33,474 nucleotides of DNA from Paenimyroides tangerinum (GCF_003865405.1 NZ_RQVQ01000032.1:1-33474), one strand, 5' to 3'. Counted from the first letter of the stretch, positions 14,585 through 22,932 are shown. Program-made: numbers and translations. The notes: generated by a model from the letters alone, not told the origin.

Positions 14585-15148
14585 CTATTCTTTTTCGGCT
14601 CGAATTCTACTTAAACTCACTTGGGTTATTCCTAAATAAGATGCAATATATCCAAGTTGCACACGCTGAAATAAATTTGGATTTTGTTTTAGTAGCTCGT
14701 GATAGCGTTCTTTGGCAGTTTTGAATTGATGCGAAATCAATCGCTCTTCGGTGAAAATCAATTCTTGTTCTGCGAATTTTCTTCCCCAATTGGCAATATG
14801 AATATCTTCATCAAAAAGATTACGTAATTGCTGTGTGTTTATTTTGTAAAACTCACCATCTTCTAAAAGTTCAATATCTTCATAGCCCGGTAAATTTGAA
14901 ACATAACTTCTCATTGAAATCACAACGAAACCTTCAGAACCAAACCAAAAAGTAACATCATTATTTGGAGTTTGAGTAAATGCACGAACCATTCCTTTCT
15001 TAATAAAATAAATATCGTTTTCTATACGATTTGCCCTTAAAAGTAAATGTCCTTTTGGAAAATGGACTTCTTCAATAAAACCTAAAAGTTTATTTTTTGA
15101 GGATTGCGGTAATTTATAAATCGAATCTAAAATGGAATTGATATTCAT
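14585..15148 (-). CDS. Crp/Fnr-family transcriptional regulator
   Basis: 187 aa. An N-terminal cyclic-nucleotide-binding-like beta roll (about 15-120) contains HFPKGHLLLRANRIENDIYFIKKGMVRAFTQ, but the cAMP phosphate-binding cassette is not conserved, so the effector is probably different or absent. The C-terminal helix-turn-helix (about 150-187) includes QLGYIASYLGITQVSLSRIR. Many short Bacteroidota proteins of this type regulate a neighbouring exporter or stress gene; here the SMR exporter follows after 66 bases. It has no Fnr-type N-terminal cysteines. Length is normal for the subgroup. Confidence 0.9.
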   Translation of the reverse strand: MNINSILDSIYKLPQSSKNKLLGFIEEVHFPKGHLLLRANRIENDIYFIKKGMVRAFTQTPNNDVTFWFGSEGFVVISMRSYVSNLPGYEDIELLEDGEFYKINTQQLRNLFDEDIHIANWGRKFAEQELIFTEERLISHQFKTAKERYHELLKQNPNLFQRVQLGYIASYLGITQVSLSRIRAEKE

Positions 15149-15183
15149 ATTTTTTTTTGAATATTTTTATCATTTAATCAAAA

Positions 15184-15218
15184 CAAAAAAACGTTCATCA
15201 ATGAGATAAACGTTTCTG
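15184..15218 (-). terminator. Terminator after the [2Fe-2S] protein gene
   Basis: On the minus strand AAACGTTTATC pairs with GATGAACGTTT around a short loop, followed by a T tract. The one non-Watson-Crick pair is a G-U on the minus transcript but an A-C mismatch on the plus transcript, which supports use on the minus strand. Confidence 0.8.
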
Positions 15219-15248
15219 TACAAAATAAAACAATAATTAATTATAAAA

Positions 15249-15512
15249 CTATGCTACGATATATTTTTCAAATATCTTTCTAGCTTTCTTTTCGGTAACT
15301 TCCTTTTTATATTCTTTCTCAGATTCAATATAAAAAATAGGTGCTTTTTTGCATAAACCTTGACATTTCATTTTCTGAAAAACCACTTTCTCATCCAATC
15401 CAGATTCAGAAATTAATGATTTAAAACAAGATTTTGCATCATCATTATATCTACAACATTTTTTTCCGTCGCAGAAATAAACTACATTGCAAGAAGATTT
15501 ACACTTACCCAT
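15249..15512 (-). CDS. Small thioredoxin-like [2Fe-2S] ferredoxin
   Basis: 87 aa. Cysteines at 4, 8, 14, 19, 20, 29, 50 and 54. The spacing C14-x4-C19 together with C50-x3-C54 (KMKCQGLCKKAPIFYIE) matches the thioredoxin-like (2Fe-2S) ferredoxin fold related to NuoE. The N-terminal CKSSCNVVYFCDGKKCCRY adds extra cysteines that may be structural or bind another metal. The C-terminal helix (KEVTEKKARKIFEKYI) is typical. Probably a cytoplasmic electron carrier or cluster-holding protein; partner unknown. It is divergently transcribed from the DUF3810 gene, with overlapping promoter elements. Confidence 0.87.
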   Translation of the reverse strand: MGKCKSSCNVVYFCDGKKCCRYNDDAKSCFKSLISESGLDEKVVFQKMKCQGLCKKAPIFYIESEKEYKKEVTEKKARKIFEKYIVA

Positions 15513-15527
15513 TTTTTATTAAATTAA

Positions 15528-15563
15528 TTTGGAACAAATATAAATAATTATTTTTATTTGTTC
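15528..15563. promoter_or_regulatory. Divergent promoter pair with inverted repeat
   Basis: On the minus strand TATATTTG (15535-15542) is a perfect -7 box, 22 bases from the ferredoxin ATG. On the plus strand TTTG (15528-15531) and TTTATTTG (15553-15560) are separated by 21 bases, a reasonable -33/-7 pair for the DUF3810 gene. GAACAAATA at 15532 and TATTTGTTC at 15555 form an inverted repeat, so each promoter's -7 region lies in one arm. Confidence 0.5.
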
Positions 15564-15590
15564 TAAATAAAAACGTTAATATATTCTAAA

Positions 15591-16655
15591 ATGAAAAAAA
15601 TAGTTGGCTATATTTTTGCAATCGCTATCTTACAATTGTTTCTGACTTTTCTTAAAAGAACACCTTATACTATTGAAAAATATTACAGTTCCAATTTTTA
15701 TTTAGCTATTCAAACGATATTAACTTATTTTAATAAATGGACCAAAATTTCAATTGGCGACGTACTTTATGTATTAGTCGTAATTGCAATTATTTATAAA
15801 ATCATACAATATATTCGAAAGAAAGAAGACGTTTTAAAAAATATATCGGGTTATGTTTTACAAACAATTTTTCAATTTATATTATTCTTTCAGATTTTTT
15901 GGGGATTAAACAATTTACGAGTTCCAGTTTCAACAAAATTAGAAATTGATACAAATTATGAATTAGCAGAATTGTATGATTTGACTGAACAATTGATTCA
16001 GAAAACAAATGCTTTACAATATGAAATTACCAAAAATGATTCGGCTAAAGTTGACTTTGAAAAAGATTTAAAGGCTTTTAATAAAGCCTCGAGAAATGGA
16101 TATAAAAAGTTGGAAGATAGATTTGATATTGCTCTTATAATACATAGCGATGTAAAAAAATCGTTGTTTTCTAGTTTCTTAACTGGAGCTGGATTTAGTG
16201 GTTATTTGAATCCATTCACACACGAAGCACAAATTAATTATGACATTCCTGTTATTGGAATGCCAGTTACAGTTGCGCACGAAATCGCACATCAAAAAGG
16301 AATTGCTACAGAAAGTGAGGCGAATTTCTTTGGTTTTTTAGCAATGAATAGTCAAGAAGAAATAGATTATCAATATGCTGCAAATCTATATGCTTTGAAA
16401 TATTGTTTGAAAGAAGTTCGTATAAACAATGAAGAGAAATTTTTGCAGTTCTATGACCAATTAAATTTCGGTATCCAAGAAAACATCTCAGACTCTGAAA
16501 AATTTTGGCAAGAAAACAAAAATTTCTCTTCAAATATTTTGAAAAATGTATATGGAAATTTCTTAAAACTAAACAATCAGAAAGATGGAATTCGATCGTA
16601 TAATCGATTCGTTGACTTATTGATTAATTACAACAAAAAATATCCTTTACCGTGA
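15591..16655 (+). CDS. DUF3810 family membrane protein with zincin motif
   Basis: 354 aa. TM helices at about 5-22, 57-75 and 88-106, then a soluble domain. Residues 228-245 read VAHEIAHQKGIATESEAN: an HExxH zinc-binding motif (His230, Glu231, His234) with a downstream glutamate (Glu241 or Glu243) as likely third ligand, followed by NFFGFLA. This is the hallmark of the DUF3810 family, membrane-linked putative metalloproteases common in Bacteroidota and Firmicutes. Catalysis has not been shown to my knowledge; substrate unknown. Its stop lies only 2 bases from the stop of the convergent NADH dehydrogenase gene. Confidence 0.9.
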   Translation: MKKIVGYIFAIAILQLFLTFLKRTPYTIEKYYSSNFYLAIQTILTYFNKWTKISIGDVLYVLVVIAIIYKIIQYIRKKEDVLKNISGYVLQTIFQFILFFQIFWGLNNLRVPVSTKLEIDTNYELAELYDLTEQLIQKTNALQYEITKNDSAKVDFEKDLKAFNKASRNGYKKLEDRFDIALIIHSDVKKSLFSSFLTGAGFSGYLNPFTHEAQINYDIPVIGMPVTVAHEIAHQKGIATESEANFFGFLAMNSQEEIDYQYAANLYALKYCLKEVRINNEEKFLQFYDQLNFGIQENISDSEKFWQENKNFSSNILKNVYGNFLKLNNQKDGIRSYNRFVDLLINYNKKYPLP

Positions 16656-16657
16656 AA

Positions 16658-17950
16658 TTAATTTCCGTGTTCGATTCCTTTTTTCTTACGATAAGGACGA
16701 ACAATGATACGTGATTCTCTATCGAATACAAAATAGTTGTAAACCCAACTCCAGAAAACCAACATTCTATTTTTAAAACCGATTAAAGATATTAAGTGAA
16801 TAAACATCCAAACAAACCAAGCAAAAACACCATTAAAATGTAATTTTGGTAAATCAACAACAGCTTTGTTACGACCAATTGTTGCCATTGAACCTTTATC
16901 GTTATAAACGAATTTTTTCAATGATTGCTTTTTAGACAAACGCTCTAAGTTTTCTGCTAATAATTCACCTTGTTGAATCGCAGGTTGTGCCATCATTGGA
17001 TGACCGAATTTAAATTTCTCACCGTACATTGCAGCTACGTCTCCGATAGCAAATACGTCTTCAAATCCTTCAACTTGATTGAAATCGTTTACACGAATAC
17101 GTGAAGCTCTATCAACTGCATCGTTAACTCCGTCAACCGCTGCTCCTTTAACTCCAGCAGACCAAATTACGGCTTGAGAATGGAATTCTAAATCACCAGC
17201 TGTTGTAACAACATTACCATCGTAATTTGTAACTCTTACATCTAAATGTATAGAAACACCTAAATTTTTTAAATATTTAGCAGCTGCTTTAGATGATTTT
17301 TCACTCATCGCATCTAAAACACGATTTGTACCTTGAACCAAATTGATTTCCATCATAGATAAATCTAAATCAGGATAATCTTTTGGAAGAACTGCTTTTT
17401 TCATTTCAGCTAAAGCACCAGCAAGTTCAACACCAGTTGGTCCAGCTCCAACAATTACGAAATTCATTAAAGATCTACGAACTTTCTCATCATTAGTTTG
17501 TAATGCAAGTTCGAAATTTTCAAGAATTAAACTACGAATATCTAAAGCTTCAGGAATGGTTTTCATCACCATACTGTTCTTTTCGATGTCTTTATTACCA
17601 AAATAATTATTAGTCGAACCAGTAGCAATTACAAGGTAATCGTAATAAATTGTACCAATGTCAGAAATAACTTTCTTACCAAATGTATCCACTTTTTCCA
17701 CATTTGCCATGCGGAAAAAAGTTTCTTTGTGTTCTTGGACAACTTTACGAATTGGATAAGCAATCGTTCCAGCTTCTAATCCACCAGTTGCAACCTGATA
17801 CATTAAAGGTTGAAAATTGTGATAATTATGTTTATCTAACAATACGACTTGAAAATTTCTATTTTTAAGCTGTTTAGCTATAGAAAGTCCTCCGAAACCA
17901 CCTCCGATTATTACGACTCTAGGATTACTAGAATCTGGAATATTCATCAT
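16658..17950 (-). CDS. ndh: Type II NADH:quinone dehydrogenase
   Basis: 430 aa. Single-subunit, non-proton-pumping NADH dehydrogenase on the cytoplasmic face of the inner membrane. FAD-binding motif VVIIGGGFGGLSIAKQL (12-28), then KHNYHNFQPLMYQVATGGLE, a family hallmark, and the NADH-binding motif VIVGAGPTGVELAGALAEM near 165-183. The second FAD contact is FAIGDVAAM. The C-terminus has a hydrophobic stretch (about 375-400: GVFAWFVWMFIHLISLIGF) and a basic tail for membrane attachment. ATG ATG at the start leaves a one-codon uncertainty. A TAATTTTG box stands upstream. Confidence 0.95.
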   Translation of the reverse strand: MMNIPDSSNPRVVIIGGGFGGLSIAKQLKNRNFQVVLLDKHNYHNFQPLMYQVATGGLEAGTIAYPIRKVVQEHKETFFRMANVEKVDTFGKKVISDIGTIYYDYLVIATGSTNNYFGNKDIEKNSMVMKTIPEALDIRSLILENFELALQTNDEKVRRSLMNFVIVGAGPTGVELAGALAEMKKAVLPKDYPDLDLSMMEINLVQGTNRVLDAMSEKSSKAAAKYLKNLGVSIHLDVRVTNYDGNVVTTAGDLEFHSQAVIWSAGVKGAAVDGVNDAVDRASRIRVNDFNQVEGFEDVFAIGDVAAMYGEKFKFGHPMMAQPAIQQGELLAENLERLSKKQSLKKFVYNDKGSMATIGRNKAVVDLPKLHFNGVFAWFVWMFIHLISLIGFKNRMLVFWSWVYNYFVFDRESRIIVRPYRKKKGIEHGN

Positions 17951-17976
17951 AATATTTTGATCTTTTTTGTACTTTG

Positions 17977-17984
17977 CAAAATTA
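17977..17984 (-). promoter_or_regulatory. Candidate -7 box for ndh
   Basis: TAATTTTG on the minus strand, a full TAnnTTTG match 26 bases upstream of the ATG. No -33 TTG at standard spacing. Confidence 0.5.
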
Positions 17985-18097
17985 CGAATATATTAGTAGA
18001 AAAAATGTAATTTTCCAATCTTAACAAGCTTTTGCAATTTTCTTAAAAAATTAGAATAAAAATGTAACATAAATAAATTTTAAGCTACTTATAGTTC

Positions 18098-18592
18098 ATG
18101 AACCCAAAATTAGAAGGCGAATTTGTCGGGCTTTTAGAAAAAAATCAGAATATAATCCACAAAATATGTAGATTATACACCTCTGACCAAGATTCTCATA
18201 AAGATTTATTTCAAGAAATTTCCATTCAATTATGGAAAGCTTTTCCTAATTTTCGTGGGGAATCTAAATTTTCTACTTGGGCTTATCGCGTTGCCTTAAA
18301 CACAGCAATTTCTCTTTATCGGAAAAGTACAAGAAGCATCGATACTAACGATATTGAATTGAGTATTCATCGTATTAAATATGAAGAATACAACGATGAA
18401 GAAGAAGAACAAATCAAACTTTTATACAAAGCAGTTAAACAATTAAACGATATTGAAAAAGCGTTGGTTTATATGTATTTAGAAGATAAAGATTACACCG
18501 AAATCGCCGAAACATTAGGTATTAGCGAAGTAAACGCCCGAGTTAAAATGAATAGAATAAAGACAAAATTAAAAAAAATTGTAAATCCTTAG
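18098..18592 (+). CDS. ECF-type RNA polymerase sigma factor
   Basis: 164 aa. Region 2 (about 15-85): KICRLYTSDQDSHKDLFQEISIQLWKAFPNFRGESKFSTWAYRVALNTAISLYRK, with the DLFQEISIQLW and FSTWAYRVA blocks for core binding and -10 recognition. Region 4 (about 108-162): LNDIEKALVYMYLEDKDYTEIAETLGISEVNARVKMNRIKTKLKK, a standard -35-binding HTH. No extra domains. The next gene begins 8 bases after the stop codon and encodes a membrane protein, the usual position of an anti-sigma partner. No cognate promoter motif is apparent upstream. Confidence 0.95.
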   Translation: MNPKLEGEFVGLLEKNQNIIHKICRLYTSDQDSHKDLFQEISIQLWKAFPNFRGESKFSTWAYRVALNTAISLYRKSTRSIDTNDIELSIHRIKYEEYNDEEEEQIKLLYKAVKQLNDIEKALVYMYLEDKDYTEIAETLGISEVNARVKMNRIKTKLKKIVNP

Positions 18593-18599
18593 ATTGAAT

Positions 18600-19232
18600 A
18601 TGGAAGAGTTAGATTTACTTAAAAAACACTGGAAAAAAGAAGACGATTTACCCAAAATTTCAAAAGATGAAATTGGTGTAATCATACATAAAAAATCATC
18701 ATCTGTTGTTAAATGGATTTTCATAATAAGCGTAATCGAATTATTACTTGGTTTCGTATTATTATTCTTTATGAATTCTGACGATAAAAGTATGGTTTTA
18801 CTTATGGAAAAAAATTCTTTTTTGAAGTTTATTGATAAATTTTCTTATGTGTTATATGTAGTCGTTATCTATTTTATATATAGATTTTATACTATGTATA
18901 GAAAAATTTCGGTTGGTGATAATACAACTAAACTTATGGAAAACATTATTCAGACTAGAAAAGTGGTAAGACATTATATGTTGTTCAATGTTATTACTTT
19001 CTTTTTGATGTGCATTTCTGTGAGTTGGATTGTAATTCAAGATCGTATTTATAATGAAGGATTTAGTCAACATCATTTATCTTCGATTCAATTTGTTATT
19101 CTTTATGCAGTTATGTTTTTTGTTATTGCAGTTATGACCGTTATTTTCTGGTTAATTTATAAATTGATTTATGGTTATTTCCTTAGAAAACTTCAAAAAA
19201 ACTACAATGAATTAAAAAATAATGAAGCATAA
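18600..19232 (+). CDS. Four-TM membrane protein paired with ECF sigma factor
   Basis: 210 aa from ATG 18600; a TTG two codons upstream is also possible. A short acidic/basic cytoplasmic N-terminus (1-38: EELDLLKKHWKKEDDLPKIS...) precedes four TM segments at about 40-60, 80-100, 123-146 and 158-182, then a Lys/Asn-rich tail. The N-terminal LLKKHWK.D...PKIS pattern is common in Flavobacteriia proteins encoded directly after ECF sigma factors. No zinc-binding anti-sigma motif (HxxxCxxC) is present. An anti-sigma or sensor role is inferred from position only. Confidence 0.72.
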   Translation: MEELDLLKKHWKKEDDLPKISKDEIGVIIHKKSSSVVKWIFIISVIELLLGFVLLFFMNSDDKSMVLLMEKNSFLKFIDKFSYVLYVVVIYFIYRFYTMYRKISVGDNTTKLMENIIQTRKVVRHYMLFNVITFFLMCISVSWIVIQDRIYNEGFSQHHLSSIQFVILYAVMFFVIAVMTVIFWLIYKLIYGYFLRKLQKNYNELKNNEA

Positions 19233-19247
19233 AAAAAATTAGAATTA

Positions 19248-19297
19248 GTTTTTGTAAAGATTAGTGAAAAGTTCTTTTAAATAATCTTTACAAAAAC
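19248..19297. repeat. Perfect 16-bp inverted repeat
   Basis: GTTTTTGTAAAGATTA (19248-19263) is exactly complementary to TAATCTTTACAAAAAC (19282-19297), with an 18-base loop. It follows the sigma factor operon but lacks a proper T tail, so it is either an unusual terminator, an mRNA 3'-end stabiliser, or a protein-binding site. Confidence 0.75.
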
Positions 19298-19383
19298 TTT
19301 ATTATTTCAAATATTGTTGGAGTTTTAAATTAACTTGAAAAGGATGGTGTTTTTTTGGATATTATTCTGTTTATGAATTTAAA

Positions 19384-19890
19384 TTATGAACAAATTCGTT
19401 TTCCTAAAATAAGTAACGATCGTTCGATATCATCAAGAACGGCAATGTTTGGAAAATTGCCCCAAACTTCAAAACCGAAATTTTGGAACAATTTCACACT
19501 CGGTTCATTATGTGCAAAAATAAAAGCTAAGACATCTTTAATTCCAAAAGTTGGTGCTTGTTGTAAACTGTATTCTAAAATTTGTTTTCCATAGCCATTT
19601 CCTCTAAAATTTTGATCTAAATAAATACTAATTTCAGCGGTTCCGTTATAAGCAGGTCTGCCGTAAAACGATTGAAAACTCACCCATCCAATCACTTCAT
19701 TATCTAAATTTTCAATCATCCAAAGTGGTCGGAAATTAGTTGAATGCTCATGAAACCATTTTAATTTATCATCAACAGAAACTTCTTCCGTATCTGCGGT
19801 AACCATTCGAGAAGCAATAGTTGAATTATAAATGGCAACTATTTTGGGTAAATCGTCAAAGGTTGCATTTCGATATTTTAAAACCACCAT
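19384..19890 (-). CDS. GNAT N-acetyltransferase (Pat/Bar-like)
   Basis: 168 aa. Transfers an acetyl group from acetyl-CoA to an amine. N-terminal YRNATFDDLPKIVAIYNSTI and the block WMIENLDNEVIGWVSFQSFYGRPAYNGTAEISIYLDQNFRGNGYGKQIL follow the phosphinothricin-acetyltransferase-like subgroup; the acetyl-CoA phosphate loop is RGNGYG (96-101). NEPSVKLFQNFGFEVWGN is the usual C-terminal GNAT block. Substrate cannot be fixed from sequence; annotation as herbicide resistance would be over-reading. Its start codon overlaps the stop of the upstream DUF1801 gene by one base, so the two are coupled. Confidence 0.92.
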   Translation of the reverse strand: MVVLKYRNATFDDLPKIVAIYNSTIASRMVTADTEEVSVDDKLKWFHEHSTNFRPLWMIENLDNEVIGWVSFQSFYGRPAYNGTAEISIYLDQNFRGNGYGKQILEYSLQQAPTFGIKDVLAFIFAHNEPSVKLFQNFGFEVWGNFPNIAVLDDIERSLLILGKRICS

Positions 19891-20825
19891 TATTTTCTTT
19901 TTTGGTATTTATCATTTAAACCTTTTCCTTCTAGAATCATAGGTTTGATTTTTTCTAAACGCGTTATTTTTGTTTTCTCTTGTTTGGCTTCGTCGATATA
20001 AATTATATATTCGTTTTGCTTACTAACAGACAATTTATAAAAAGCTTCATTGAAATATTTATCATTAGAAAGTGCTTCTGCAAGAATCCCAACAGCAGTT
20101 TTTGGTGGTGCTTTTACTGGTTTAAACTCAATGCCGTTTTTAACTAATTGAATCGCTTCGTTTATGTATTTCAGAATCAAATCTTCGTCCATTTCGTTTA
20201 CATCTGTAAAGCGCCATTGTCGTTGTGCATGCGTACGACCTTCAGAAGCCGCGATTAAAACTTGGTGTTCATCTTCAAGAAAAACACCTTGAAAAAACCA
20301 CAAAGCAAAATGATTTTTAAAACCTGCGTAAGAAATTACATTTTTCCCATCGAAAACATAAACATCTCCGCCCCATTTAAACGTTTTTTCTAATGGTGTT
20401 CGTGCAATGATTTGTTCCATTTTTTCAATGGCATCAAACCATTTTTCGTGATGCTTTTTCCAATCAGGAACTTGTTTATCTCTGAAGATTTCTAAATTAT
20501 AATTTACTATTTTTCGGATTAAATCTTCAGGAATTTCTTTATCTAAAGGTAATTGAATCGCACCTTTTGAAGTTTTATAATCGATTAAATCTTTTTGAAA
20601 AAATTCGATTGCTTCAGCACCTGGATAGATTCCCAAATGATTTTTGAACATCGCAAAATGAATCAAATTTCCATTGAAACGAAACGTTGGCATTTTATAA
20701 TTAATTGTTTCAGTTGCCTCGGGAGCAAGTTCTGAAATTAATTTACGAACTGCTTGTAAAAGATCTTGCTTTTCTGAATCGAATTGTTGAATATAATCAT
20801 CAATATTTAGGATTTCAGTTTTCAT
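19890..20825 (-). CDS. Tandem DUF1801 plus OmdA-like fusion protein
   Basis: 311 aa with three parts. Residues 1-115 are a DUF1801/YdhG-like domain (IDDYIQQFDSEKQDLLQAVRKLI, ETINYKMPTFRFNG, HFAMFKNHLGIYPGAEAIEFF). Residues 125-240 repeat the fold in a divergent form (WFDAIEKMEQIIARTPLEKTFKWGGDVYVFDGKNVISYAGFKNHFALWFFQGV). Residues 245-311 resemble the YdeI/OmdA C-terminal domain (PPKTAVGILAEALSNDKYFNEAFYKLSVSKQNEYIIYI...KTKITRLEKIKPMI). Each part is usually a separate small protein of iron-chaperone-like or bacteriocin-protection annotation; the molecular role is not established. It lies between another DUF1801 gene (3-base gap) and the acetyltransferase. Confidence 0.88.
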   Translation of the reverse strand: MKTEILNIDDYIQQFDSEKQDLLQAVRKLISELAPEATETINYKMPTFRFNGNLIHFAMFKNHLGIYPGAEAIEFFQKDLIDYKTSKGAIQLPLDKEIPEDLIRKIVNYNLEIFRDKQVPDWKKHHEKWFDAIEKMEQIIARTPLEKTFKWGGDVYVFDGKNVISYAGFKNHFALWFFQGVFLEDEHQVLIAASEGRTHAQRQWRFTDVNEMDEDLILKYINEAIQLVKNGIEFKPVKAPPKTAVGILAEALSNDKYFNEAFYKLSVSKQNEYIIYIDEAKQEKTKITRLEKIKPMILEGKGLNDKYQKRK

Positions 20826-20828
20826 AAT

Positions 20829-21254
20829 TTAAGAAATTCGTTCGTACTTTTCAGTTACAAAATCAATCGATTGTTGCATTAATTCATTCAAAATATCAAT
20901 ATCAATATCACTCATTTTCTTGACGTAAATACAAGCTTTTCCCATCGTAAATTTCCCTAATTTCTCAACCGTTGGAAGATGTTCATCTGCGCCAGAAAAC
21001 ACATACAATGAAATGGCAGCTTTGCGAGGCGAAAAACCTAGAACAGGTGCATCACCTTCGTGTCCGCTTGCATATTTATAATGATATTGACCAAAACCAA
21101 TAATTGACGGTCCCCACATTTTTGGTTCTTGTCCTGTGATTTCAGACATTAAATTAATCAATTGATACGAATCATTTTTTTTGGTCTCGTTTTCTAACTT
21201 TTCGACAAATTCGATTACGTTTTCATCCGTAAAAATGGTTTTATTCTTTGCCAT
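20829..21254 (-). CDS. DUF1801 domain protein
   Basis: 141 aa, single domain, about the usual family length. Typical blocks are VIEFVEKLENETKKNDSYQLINLMSEITGQEPKMWGPSIIGFGQYHYKY, then GDAPVLGFSPRKAAISLYVF and LGKFTMGKACIYVKKMSDIDIDIL. A small cytoplasmic fold of unknown biochemical role. It leads a three-gene unit with the fusion protein and the acetyltransferase, with gaps of 3 and -1 bases. Confidence 0.9.
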   Translation of the reverse strand: MAKNKTIFTDENVIEFVEKLENETKKNDSYQLINLMSEITGQEPKMWGPSIIGFGQYHYKYASGHEGDAPVLGFSPRKAAISLYVFSGADEHLPTVEKLGKFTMGKACIYVKKMSDIDIDILNELMQQSIDFVTEKYERIS

Positions 21255-21309
21255 AACAACGTTTTTTGATTTTGTAAATAAAAGAAATTTTTCTTAATGT
21301 TTAAAACAA

Positions 21310-21695
21310 TCAATAATTCAAATTCTCTAATAAATATTTTCTTGAATTCGCTGTTACTTCATGACTTGAATTTGTTTCAATATCCTGATAAGTTTCGATA
21401 AGTTTAAATCCGTTATCGTAAAAAAAATTCAAAAGCGCTAGATATGAGAAAAATTCCATTTCAGAATTATCGCGTTTCAACATGGTTTTATTTTTAAATT
21501 CTTTGTTTGAATATCTTTCATCTAATTGGCCATAATCAACAGAAACATAAGCTTTTTCAAACAACGTTCGTGGAATGATTTGAATTTTTGAACATACTTT
21601 GCTGGAATTTCTTTAAGCGGAATGTTATTTACTTCTTGTGCATTTCCAATAAATCCAAAAACAAGAATAAAAAAGGCAGTAATATACGTTTTCAT
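21310..21695 (-). pseudogene. Secreted protein gene with a frameshift
   Basis: The ATG at 21695 starts a clear signal peptide (MKTYITAFFILVFGFIGNAQ) and continues EVNNIPLKEIPAKYVQ. The frame is then lost; the following frame reads IQIIPRTLFEKAYVSVDYGQ and runs to a stop at 21310. Joining the frames near the T5 run at 21585-21589 (A5 on the coding strand) gives one continuous protein of about 128 residues. The C-terminal part alone has no credible start. A one-base deletion in the A tract explains it: a real inactivation, a phase-variable state or a sequencing error. No family recognised; FEKAYVSVDYGQ followed by KTMLKRDNSEMEF suggests a conserved flavobacterial secreted protein. Confidence 0.75.
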
Positions 21696-21795
21696 AGATA
21701 AATATTTTTAGGCAAGGAAATAGCAAAAGTTGTTCCAAAACATTAATATAACTTTAAGATTGAATTGTTTATTTTTACATGCCCATTTAAAGAAA

Positions 21796-22932
21796 ATGAA
21801 ACAAACTACTAGAAAAAGATTGCGAAAAATGCTTTATATATTTTTAATTTTCATCGTTACGATTACGATTGGAACATTATTGTTTTTACAACATCCGTTG
21901 TTTGGAAAAACAGCAAGCGGAGAACGTTTAATTACGGTTCAAAATTCGGAAAATTTTAGAAATGATAAATTTCAAAACTTATCTGAAACTCCAGATTTAA
22001 CAGAAGGTATTACTTATCCAGATATTTTTAAAGATATGTTCTTTAATAAATCTGAATATGCAATCCCAACAGATTCTATTCCGACAGAAAAAACAAATTT
22101 ATTAGATAAAAACATCGAAGAAAATTTTATGGTTTGGTTTGGACATTCGTCTTATTTTATGCAGATTGATGGTAAAAAATATCTAGTTGACCCTGTTTTA
22201 ACCGAAAATGCCTCACCAATTTACGGAACAAATACAGCTTTTAAAGGCGCGAATAATTACACAGTTGAAGATTTACCTGAAATTGATTATTTATTGATTT
22301 CGCACGACCATTACGACCATTTAGATTATACAACTATCAAAAACATCAAATCAAAAGTAAAACACATTGTTTGTGGATTGGGCGTTGGCGAACATTTTGA
22401 ATATTGGGGATTTGATAAAAATAAAATCATTGAAAAAGATTGGAATGAAAGTTTTGAAATCGATTCGGAAACTAAAATTACTTTAACTCCAGCAAGACAT
22501 TTTTCGGGTCGTGGTTTAAAGCGTAACCAATCGCTTTGGACTTCATTTGTTTTAAAAACAAAAACGATGAATTTATATTTAGGTGGCGATAGCGGTTATG
22601 ATTTTCACTTCAAAGAAATTGGTGATACATACGGTCCGTTTGATTTAGCTATTTTAGAAAATGGACAATATGATTATAAATGGAAATACATTCATATGTT
22701 GCCCGATGAAGTTTTAAAAGCTGCTTCTGATTTACAAGCTAAACGTTTATTTCCGGTTCATTCTTCAAAATTCAAATTAGCTAATCACAGCTGGAAAGAA
22801 CCTTTAGAAAAAATCACAACATTAAATGATTCGGCTTTTGTTGTTCCGATTATAACTCCAAAAATTGGAAGTTTTATCGATTTAAATAATCCGAACCAAT
22901 CCTTTGAATATTGGTGGAAAGATGTAAAATAA
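21796..22932 (+). CDS. Membrane-anchored MBL-fold hydrolase (UlaG/NAPE-PLD-like)
   Basis: 378 aa from ATG 21796; the frame extends 22 codons upstream, but MKQTTRKRLRKMLYIFLIFI gives a normal basic-plus-TM start. A single N-terminal TM (about 12-31) leads to a metallo-beta-lactamase domain: FMVWFGHSSYFMQIDGKKYLVDP (112-133), the metal-binding HDHYDHLD (170-177), the ARHFSGRG block, GGDSGYD with a metal-ligand Asp, and a final His in VHSSKF. The arrangement matches the UlaG/NAPE-PLD-like group, which includes phosphodiesterases and lactonases. Substrate unknown; likely active in the periplasm. Confidence 0.9.
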   Translation: MKQTTRKRLRKMLYIFLIFIVTITIGTLLFLQHPLFGKTASGERLITVQNSENFRNDKFQNLSETPDLTEGITYPDIFKDMFFNKSEYAIPTDSIPTEKTNLLDKNIEENFMVWFGHSSYFMQIDGKKYLVDPVLTENASPIYGTNTAFKGANNYTVEDLPEIDYLLISHDHYDHLDYTTIKNIKSKVKHIVCGLGVGEHFEYWGFDKNKIIEKDWNESFEIDSETKITLTPARHFSGRGLKRNQSLWTSFVLKTKTMNLYLGGDSGYDFHFKEIGDTYGPFDLAILENGQYDYKWKYIHMLPDEVLKAASDLQAKRLFPVHSSKFKLANHSWKEPLEKITTLNDSAFVVPIITPKIGSFIDLNNPNQSFEYWWKDVK

